Positions 13,586 to 18,221 of a DNA stretch of 18,221 nt are shown in pieces (within the stretch, counting starts at the first letter, position 1; every line of letters starts with the position of its first letter). Position numbers and translations under genes: made by a program. This stretch comes from CAKOSP01 sp964404455 (GTDB taxonomy: Bacteria; Bacillota_I; Bacilli_A; RF39; UBA660): assembly GCA_964404455.1 (NCBI GenBank), contig CAYOJY010000015.1, forward strand, positions 1 to 18,221. Reading direction: 5' to 3'. The notes under the pieces are model-generated. The model was not told the origin of the DNA and did no database searches. It saw only the letters and a list, made by a program, of their open reading frames with translations.

Positions 13586-14273
13586 GAGCTTTATAACTTC
13601 CTTTCTCATAATCGCCGGCAATAATGCCGTTTTCAATTAATACAACTCTTTTTTTCATTCGATTAACAATATCTTTGTCATGGGTTGCCATTATAATTGT
13701 TGTTGCAAATTCTTTATTGATATTTTCAATAACTTTCATAATTTCTTTTGATGTTTCGGGATCTAAATTTCCCGTTGGTTCATCGCAAATTAATAATTTA
13801 GGTTCGTTTACGATTGCTCTAGCTATGCATACTCTTTGCTGCTCTCCTCCCGATAATTCACCGGGGAAACTCCGAGCTTTACTTTTCAAACCTACTATAT
13901 CAAGCGCCTTTAATACTTTAGGGCGAATAACTTGTTCTTTCATGCCTGTGCATTCAAGAGCAAATGCTACATTTTCGTATGCAGTTAATTTAGGTAACAA
14001 TTTAAAGTCTTGAAATACTATTCCTATTTTTCTTCTTAATTTATATACTTTTCGATTTTTTAATTTACCAACATTAACTCCCCCAACCATGACCATTCCT
14101 TTAGTTGGTTTTTCTTCTCTATATAAAAGTTTTATTAAAGTTGATTTACCACTTGCAGTAAATCCAATCACAAAAACAAATTCTCCTTTATCAATGGAAA
14201 GGGAAATATCCGCTAATGCTGTAAAGCCATTTTTATATGTTTTAATGACATTTTTTAATTCAATAAACTTCAT
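13572..14273 (-). CDS. ftsE: Cell division ATP-binding protein FtsE
   Basis: A 233-residue ABC ATPase. Walker A is GFTASGKST (37-45), the Q-loop is in VFQDFKLLP, the signature is LSGGEQQR, Walker B is LLICDEPTGNLD and the H-loop is ATHD. YREEKPTKG after Walker A is a Bacillota FtsE hallmark. Alanine replaces the usual glycine at the fourth Walker A position (GPSGAGKST in most FtsE); the general GxxxxGK[ST] pattern is kept, so activity is likely. GGAGG lies 13 bases before the ATG, rather far. An extended -10 promoter (TGATATACT, near 14300) precedes it, so ftsE is the first gene of ftsE-ftsX-M23. Confidence 0.96.
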   Translation of the reverse strand: MKFIELKNVIKTYKNGFTALADISLSIDKGEFVFVIGFTASGKSTLIKLLYREEKPTKGMVMVGGVNVGKLKNRKVYKLRRKIGIVFQDFKLLPKLTAYENVAFALECTGMKEQVIRPKVLKALDIVGLKSKARSFPGELSGGEQQRVCIARAIVNEPKLLICDEPTGNLDPETSKEIMKVIENINKEFATTIIMATHDKDIVNRMKKRVVLIENGIIAGDYEKGSYKAHESN

Positions 14274-14392
14274 TATTATTTTACTTCCTCCATTTTAAGT
14301 ATATCATATCCTGATATTATTTTTATAAAAAAAGAAAGATTTTACATTTATTTCCAACAAATATAAATAACTTAAATTTTTTGATTTTTCTT

Positions 14393-15268
14393 TTAAATAT
14401 AAGGATTTTTTTTCTTTTTAAATCCTCCCTGAGATTCATAACAATCATTTATAACAAAAAAGGCTTTATCATCAATATTTAAAATTCTTTCTTTGAAATG
14501 ATAATAGTATCTATTAGATAAAACACACATGATAAGTTGACCATCTTCATGAGAATACCCACCTTTTGTTGGCATTAATGTAAAACCGGTCTTAAATTCT
14601 TCAAGAATAACTTTTTTAACTTCATTTATTTTTTTAGTATAAACATAAAAGACTTTACTATTGGATTTTTCAAACATTACTTTATCTAAAATATTTGAAC
14701 TTAAATATAAAACTAAAATTGCATATACGGCTTTAACTAATCCAAAGGTTAATCCGCCACCTATTATAATAATAAGATTAATTATCAGCATCGCTTTTCC
14801 TTCCGGAAATTTCAAATATTTACTAAACATTTGTACTAAAATATCTGCGCCCCCTGTTGTATAACCATGTTTAAAAATAAGACCCTCACTGTAACCAAAT
14901 AATAAAGCCGCTAAAAGAGCGGTAATCCAAAAATCTTCAAATTTTAAATATGGAAGCAACACATCAGCAATCGGGGCAGAAAATGTAATCATTAAAGGAT
15001 ACATCAAAGATCCTAATATTGTGTTTTTAGTTTTTTCTTTGCCTAAAAAAATAAAACTTAAAATTAATAATAAAATATTAGCAACATAAATAAATGTTGT
15101 TGGAGAAATTTTAAAAAAATTGTGAACAATAATTGATAGACCGGAAACTCCACCAATAACTAAATTATTAGGTAATAAAAATAAATTATAGCAAAGCGCT
15201 AATAAAAAAACACTAAATACGAATATAAATCCTTTAAATACAATATTTATTTGAAAATTTTCCTTCAT
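14393..15268 (-). CDS. YitT family membrane protein (DUF2179 domain)
   Basis: A 291-residue membrane protein with about five N-terminal hydrophobic segments (residues ~10-195), including LPNNLVIGGVSGLSIIVHNF and HGYTTGGADILVQMFSKY, the two characteristic repeats of the YitT family. A cytoplasmic C-terminal DUF2179 domain (~205-285; FYVYTKKINEVKKVILEEF and TGFTLMPTKGGYSHEDGQLI) follows. Function is not established; a transport or sensing role has been suggested. AGGTGG lies just before the ATG, and an extended promoter is close upstream. It appears monocistronic, with no clear terminator in the 120 bases before ftsE. Confidence 0.93.
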   Translation of the reverse strand: MKENFQINIVFKGFIFVFSVFLLALCYNLFLLPNNLVIGGVSGLSIIVHNFFKISPTTFIYVANILLLILSFIFLGKEKTKNTILGSLMYPLMITFSAPIADVLLPYLKFEDFWITALLAALLFGYSEGLIFKHGYTTGGADILVQMFSKYLKFPEGKAMLIINLIIIIGGGLTFGLVKAVYAILVLYLSSNILDKVMFEKSNSKVFYVYTKKINEVKKVILEEFKTGFTLMPTKGGYSHEDGQLIMCVLSNRYYYHFKERILNIDDKAFFVINDCYESQGGFKKKKNPYI

Positions 15269-15299
15269 TTTACCACCTACTTATATTTTTAATAATATA

Positions 15300-15329
15300 A
15301 TTGTATCATGTATAAATTAACTTGTACAA
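15300..15329 (-). promoter_or_regulatory. Promoter of the YitT-family gene
   Basis: TTGTAC (15329-15324), an 18-base spacer ending in TGA, then TACAAT (15305-15300), an extended -10 type. It fires left into the YitT gene, away from gerQ. Confidence 0.55.
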
Positions 15330-15442
15330 TATAATTAATTGTAGTTTTACCTTATAATTTTAATACAATCTTTTTTATTTGTAATATTTTTTAATAAAAT
15401 AAAATTGCGTTCATATACTTTATTTAGAAAGGTGTGTTAAAA

Positions 15443-15805
15443 ATGAATGGTAACTTTTATCAAAATCCGACGTTTCCAAATAATCCGACAAATCAAATGA
15501 ATCAACAATCCTTCATCACTTCTCAAAATGCCCAAGATGATATCCCTTTGGAACAAAGTTATATTGAAAATATTCTGCGATTAAATAAAGGAAAAAATGT
15601 TAAAGTTTTTGTTTCTTATCCGGAGAGTTCTGCCTGGCAAAATAAAGATTATGTAGGTATTATTGAAGAAGCAGGAAGAGATCATTTAATTTTAAAGGAT
15701 TCCCAAACAGGTACCTGGTATTTATTAAGATTATTATATATAGATTATGTTGAATTCATGGAACCAATTAATTATGCCCATGGATTTTCAGAAAAAACAT
15801 TTTAA
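15443..15805 (+). CDS. gerQ: Spore coat protein GerQ
   Basis: A 120-residue protein. The N-terminus (residues 1-35) is Asn/Gln/Pro-rich. The core (~38-108) holds PLEQSYIENILRLNKGKNV, GIIEEAGRDHLILKD and TGTWYLLRLLYIDYVEF, clear GerQ signatures. In Bacillus GerQ is an inner-coat protein made under SigE, cross-linked through Lys/Gln by transglutaminase, and needed to place CwlJ for germination. The ATG at 15443 is chosen because GAAAGGTG lies about eight bases upstream; a GTG three codons earlier is within that site. A CATATACT sequence near 15415 loosely resembles a SigE -10, but no convincing -35 was found. It ends in a 4-nt overlap with the convergent hydrolase gene. Confidence 0.94.
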   Translation: MNGNFYQNPTFPNNPTNQMNQQSFITSQNAQDDIPLEQSYIENILRLNKGKNVKVFVSYPESSAWQNKDYVGIIEEAGRDHLILKDSQTGTWYLLRLLYIDYVEFMEPINYAHGFSEKTF

Positions 15806-16305
15806 AAATAAAATTTAAAATTCGCAATTTCATCTTTTAAAATTGTTTTGTCGCCGTGTCCGGGATACAATATTGTATCTTCCGGATATTTTTTTATTAA
15901 CTCTAAACTTTTTATCATATCATTAACATTGCTACCATATAAATCTACTCTTCCAATCGAATTTTTAAAAATAAAGTCTCCCGTTAACATTAATGAATCA
16001 TCTGGAAAATAAAATGTAAGCGAGTCGTCGTGATGCCCTGGAGTTGGGATTATTTCCATTTTGAATGGATTTTTAGAAAAATCATTACCTTTTAAATTAT
16101 ATTTTAATTCCAGTTCTTTTAAAGCCCCGATGTGATCAGGATGAGAATGGGTATAGTATATTCCTTTTATTTCAAAATTTTTAGTAGCTTTATTTATTTT
16201 ATTTATCTCAGCTCCTGGGTCAACGATAATAGCTTCATTATTTTCATGAGATAAAATATAACAGTTTGTTTGCAACGCACCTACTTTAAGAATTATAATA
16301 TTCAT
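15802..16305 (-). CDS. Metallo-beta-lactamase-fold hydrolase, short glyoxalase II-like
   Basis: A 167-residue protein with the full metal-binding set: H53-x-H55-x-D57-H58 (THSHPDH), H91 (PTPGHHDDSL), D110 (LTGDFIF) and H150 (YPGHGD). TNCYIL near the N-terminus and GRVDLYGS are typical of YqgX/GloB-like hydrolases. These act on thioesters such as glutathione or bacillithiol conjugates, but the real substrate is often unknown. It is shorter than the usual ~205-210 residues, mainly between H58 and H91 and at the C-terminus. AAAGGAAAA precedes the ATG, and an extended -10 promoter (TGATATAAT, -10 at 16353-16348) lies upstream. The two-metal site looks intact, so it is probably active. Confidence 0.88.
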   Translation of the reverse strand: MNIIILKVGALQTNCYILSHENNEAIIVDPGAEINKINKATKNFEIKGIYYTHSHPDHIGALKELELKYNLKGNDFSKNPFKMEIIPTPGHHDDSLTFYFPDDSLMLTGDFIFKNSIGRVDLYGSNVNDMIKSLELIKKYPEDTILYPGHGDKTILKDEIANFKFYF

Positions 16306-16347
16306 AAAATTTTCCTTTCTTTCAAATATATGCTAATTATTTAATTT

Positions 16348-16356
16348 ATTATATCA
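16348..16356 (-). promoter_or_regulatory. Extended -10 promoter of the MBL-fold hydrolase
   Basis: TGATATAAT on the minus strand, a consensus extended -10 element, lies about 43 bases before the start codon. No good -35 is present, which is acceptable for this promoter class. Confidence 0.5.
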
Positions 16357-16400
16357 TGAAATTAATTAAGCTACATAATAATTTTACAAGACGCTAATTT

Positions 16401-16420
16401 ATATTAAGTTTACTTAATAT
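16401..16420. repeat. Perfect 8-bp inverted repeat between divergent promoters
   Basis: ATATTAAG and CTTAATAT are separated by TTTA, followed on the plus strand by five T. It lies between the hydrolase promoter and the murJ promoter, 11 bases upstream of the latter's -35. It could be an operator or a chance AT palindrome. Confidence 0.3.
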
Positions 16421-16431
16421 TTTTAAAATCA

Positions 16432-16460
16432 TTGTTATTTTATATATATTTTACTATAAT
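16432..16460 (+). promoter_or_regulatory. SigA-type promoter of the MurJ-like gene
   Basis: TTGTTA (16432-16437), 17 bases, then a perfect TATAAT (16455-16460). The start point would lie just upstream of the GGAG ribosome binding site at 16471. Confidence 0.65.
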
Positions 16461-16482
16461 ATATATATCTGGAGCTGGTTTT

Positions 16483-18084
16483 TTGAAAAAAAGTGGATTA
16501 ATGGAAGGAGCATTTATTGCTACTGTCGCTATTATTATTACTAAAATAATAGGGGTTTTATATGTAATTCCCTTTTATAGCATAATCGGTGAACATGGCG
16601 GGTCTTTATATGGATATGCGTATAATATTTATAACTTATTTTTAATTATTTCATCGGCGGGTATTCCTTTAGCTATTAGTAAAATAACTAGTGAATATGA
16701 TACTTTAGGCAAAACTAAAGAAAAATATTACATGTATTCATTTGCCAAGAAATTTATTTGGGTATTTTCCATAACAAGTTTTTTAATATGCTTTTTGGGC
16801 GCACCATATTTAGCTAAATTTATTATTGGCAATATGACTGGCGGAAATACTATTGAAGATGTAACATTTGTCATACGAGCAGTTTCTTTTGCCTTATTAA
16901 TTGTTCCAATATTAAGTATATCAAGAGGTTATTTGCAAGGACATAAATATATTGCCCCTTCTTCAATTAGTCAGGTTATTGAACAAATAATTCGTATTGC
17001 AGTTATTATAATTGGTAGTTTTATAGCTATTAAAGTATTTCATTTAAGCACAACTTTAGCAGTTGCGGTTGCGGTTTTTGGCGCAGCGGTCGGAGCCGTT
17101 ATTGGGTATTTATATTTAATACCAAAAACTTTGAAAATTGATAAAAAAGAAAAAATAAATTTATCAAAAGAAGAAAAAAAAGCTATTGCTAAAAAATTAT
17201 TAAATTATTGTATTCCTTTTATTGCAGTTAACTTATCCTTTTCTTTATATAGTTCGACTGATATGATTTTAATTATTAAAACTTTAAATTTTATTGGTTA
17301 TGACGCGGTTGATATTGAAACTATTAGTAGTATTTTTACTACTTGGGGGAGTAAATTAATTGCCATTGTAACTTCAATTGCGGCTGGATTAGTAATTAGC
17401 TTAATACCTTCAATGGTGTCATCTTATGCTAAAAAAGATATGAAAGAAGTTAATAATCAATATGGCAAAGCAATGGAAGTATTATTAATAATTATTTTAC
17501 CATTATCAATTTTTATGAGTATTTATGCCGAAGAAATATGGACAATATTTTATGGTCAAAGTCATTATGGTCCAATTATTTTTAAATATGCTGCATTAAT
17601 AACTTTTTTTGATAGTTTATATTTAATTATGGGAAGCATCCTTCAAAATATTAATAAAAATAAATTAATTTATATATCTATCTTTGTGGGATTAGGGTTA
17701 AATGCTTTTTTAGATATCCCTTTAATGTTACTTTTCAATAAAATTGGCTTATATCCATATTATGGGGCAATTACTGCAACCCTTATCGGATATATTGTTT
17801 CTTTAAGTATTATAATTTATAAATTGAAAAAAGAAGATAATATATTATATAATTTCTCCAAAATATCAAATAACATTTTAACTCCTTTACTCATTTTAAT
17901 TCCAACTAACTTACTTTTAAAACATTTTATGTTTAATGTCGGAAGTTCTCGATTAACATTATTATTATTAATTATGATTTGTGGAATAATATCTGCTATA
18001 ATTTATTTTTTACTTAATAAAAAAATTATTTTAAAATTATTTGGTGAGAATTTTTTCCAAAAAGTATTTAGATTTTTAAAATAA
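16483..18084 (+). CDS. murJ: MurJ/YtgP-type lipid II flippase (SpoVB-like MOP superfamily)
   Basis: A 533-residue polytopic protein with about 14 membrane segments. GGSLYGYAYNIYNLFLIISS, AGIPLAISKITSEYDTLG, VIRAVSFALLIVPILSISRG and PSSISQVIEQIIRI match YtgP, the Bacillus MurJ, more closely than SpoVB as I recall them. It would flip the wall precursor lipid II across the membrane. A SpoVB-like sporulation role remains possible given the other spore genes here. The start is a TTG at 16483, eight bases after GGAG; an earlier in-frame TTG lies in the -35 box, and an ATG six codons later lacks a good ribosome binding site. Its own promoter lies directly upstream, so it is probably monocistronic. 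Confidence 0.88.
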   Translation: MKKSGLMEGAFIATVAIIITKIIGVLYVIPFYSIIGEHGGSLYGYAYNIYNLFLIISSAGIPLAISKITSEYDTLGKTKEKYYMYSFAKKFIWVFSITSFLICFLGAPYLAKFIIGNMTGGNTIEDVTFVIRAVSFALLIVPILSISRGYLQGHKYIAPSSISQVIEQIIRIAVIIIGSFIAIKVFHLSTTLAVAVAVFGAAVGAVIGYLYLIPKTLKIDKKEKINLSKEEKKAIAKKLLNYCIPFIAVNLSFSLYSSTDMILIIKTLNFIGYDAVDIETISSIFTTWGSKLIAIVTSIAAGLVISLIPSMVSSYAKKDMKEVNNQYGKAMEVLLIIILPLSIFMSIYAEEIWTIFYGQSHYGPIIFKYAALITFFDSLYLIMGSILQNINKNKLIYISIFVGLGLNAFLDIPLMLLFNKIGLYPYYGAITATLIGYIVSLSIIIYKLKKEDNILYNFSKISNNILTPLLILIPTNLLLKHFMFNVGSSRLTLLLLIMICGIISAIIYFLLNKKIILKLFGENFFQKVFRFLK

Positions 18085-18090
18085 AGAAGT

Positions 18091-18221
18091 TTATTTTTCA
18101 ATCTTTTTATTAATATCTAATAAAAATTTAAGAGCAGAAAATACCTTTTCAAAAAGCAAATATTTTGATATACTCTCGACTTTGACAGTTGAGATGAAAA
18201 AACTTTCGCAAAGCCAGTTAA
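18091..18221 (-). CDS. Possible C-terminal end of an unknown minus-strand gene (partial)
   Basis: An open frame of 43 codons enters from the right edge and ends at a TAA, six bases after the convergent MurJ-like gene. Its last residues (KVFSALKFLLDINKKIEK) look like an amphipathic C-terminal helix, but I recognise no family. A second frame is also open for 35 codons here, and a plausible plus-strand promoter overlaps, so this may not be coding. Confidence 0.35.
   Translation of the reverse strand, partial: NWLCESFFISTVKVESISKYLLFEKVFSALKFLLDINKKIEK
18146..18174 (+). promoter_or_regulatory. Possible plus-strand promoter and structured leader at the right edge
   Basis: TTTTCA (18146-18151), a 17-base spacer ending in TGA, then TATACT (18169-18174), an extended -10 type. 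Directly after it CTCGAC and GTTGAG can form a 6-bp hairpin (18176-18194, one G-U pair), and AACTTT..AAAG..AGTT a second nested one near the edge. If real, a new transcript begins here and runs out of the window. Confidence 0.4.

Noticed and set aside
13586..13636. Longer N-terminus for FtsX (17 codons)
   Set aside because: It would overlap ftsE much further, has no ribosome binding site and makes an atypical FtsX N-terminus.
13624..14013. 129-codon plus-strand ORF antisense to ftsE
   Set aside because: It is a shadow of the well-conserved ftsE gene; its translation resembles nothing.
16432..16482. Longer N-terminus for the MurJ-like protein
   Set aside because: The extra codons overlap the -35 and -10 boxes, and a GGAG site serves the TTG at 16483.
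18104..18126. 9-bp perfect hairpin downstream of the MurJ-like gene as terminator
   Set aside because: It is purely A-T and has no U-run on either strand, so it is weak as an intrinsic terminator.
18170..18221. CGCAAAGCC near the edge resembles part of the cyclic-di-GMP-I (GEMM) riboswitch
   Set aside because: The 5' half of the consensus (GCACAGGGCAAACC-like) is not present upstream, so the match is probably chance.
1..18221. Mollicute genetic code (TGA as Trp)
   Set aside because: yvcK and ftsX end with TGA in ATGA overlaps and nrdG also ends with TGA; tryptophans are TGG.
1..18221. CRISPR arrays, tRNA or rRNA genes, insertion sequences
   Set aside because: None seen on reading both strands; repeats found are short inverted repeats or ribosome binding sites.

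Overview
The window is AT-rich chromosomal DNA from a low-GC Bacillota lineage. TGA is a true stop: it ends ftsX and yvcK in ATGA overlaps with the next gene, and it also ends nrdG, so the mollicute TGA=Trp code is excluded. Strong AGGAGG-type ribosome binding sites, near-consensus SigA promoters, the truA-rplM-rpsI and yvcK-whiA orders, and clear endospore genes (two SigE/SigK-family sigma factors, cwlD, gerQ) point to a spore-forming or spore-derived Bacilli/Erysipelotrichia-like organism, perhaps an uncultured gut clade. The taxonomic placement is inference. I saw no rRNA, tRNA, CRISPR array, insertion sequence or prophage.

Layout, left to right. 66-2717 (minus): a three-gene operon of an Abi_2/HEPN protein, a membrane-anchored HtrA protease and an RDD membrane protein. 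2846-3826 (plus): a zinc-dependent phospholipase C-like protein, divergent from the Abi gene and convergent with cwlD. 3823-6545 (minus): a mother-cell sporulation block, read in the order sigE-like, sigK-like, cwlD. 6546-7237: a 692-bp stretch without a long gene, holding two promoters, a candidate small RNA with a strong terminator, a short broken ORF, a leader hairpin and a palindrome. 7238-8098: rpsI and rplM behind a perfect SigA promoter. 8371-11431: yvcK-whiA-nrdG-truA, tightly packed with overlapping or nearly touching ends. 11487-14273: ftsE-ftsX-M23 hydrolase. 14393-15268: a YitT-family membrane protein. 15443-15805: gerQ. 15802-16305: a small metallo-beta-lactamase-fold hydrolase. 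16483-18084: a MurJ/YtgP-type lipid II flippase. The last 130 bases hold either the end of a minus-strand gene or the promoter and leader of a plus-strand gene.

The most interesting object is the second sigma factor (4528-5598). Its first ~215 residues are a SigK-type sigma factor. Its C-terminal extension contains a helix-turn-helix segment (residues ~239-310) that aligns without gaps to the whole DNA-binding region of SpoIIID, the small regulator that in Bacillus acts between SigE and SigK. This looks like a SigK-SpoIIID fusion: two successive tiers of the mother-cell cascade in one polypeptide, encoded just downstream of the SigE-like factor. Neither sigma factor has the hydrophobic pro-sequence that normally delays its activity, and no spoIIGA lies beside them.

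Functionally, the window is about the cell envelope and its remodelling. FtsEX with its partner hydrolase and the MurJ-like flippase serve vegetative wall growth. YvcK and WhiA link metabolism and division. CwlD (cortex muramic-lactam) and GerQ (spore coat) act in the spore, under control of the two sigma factors.
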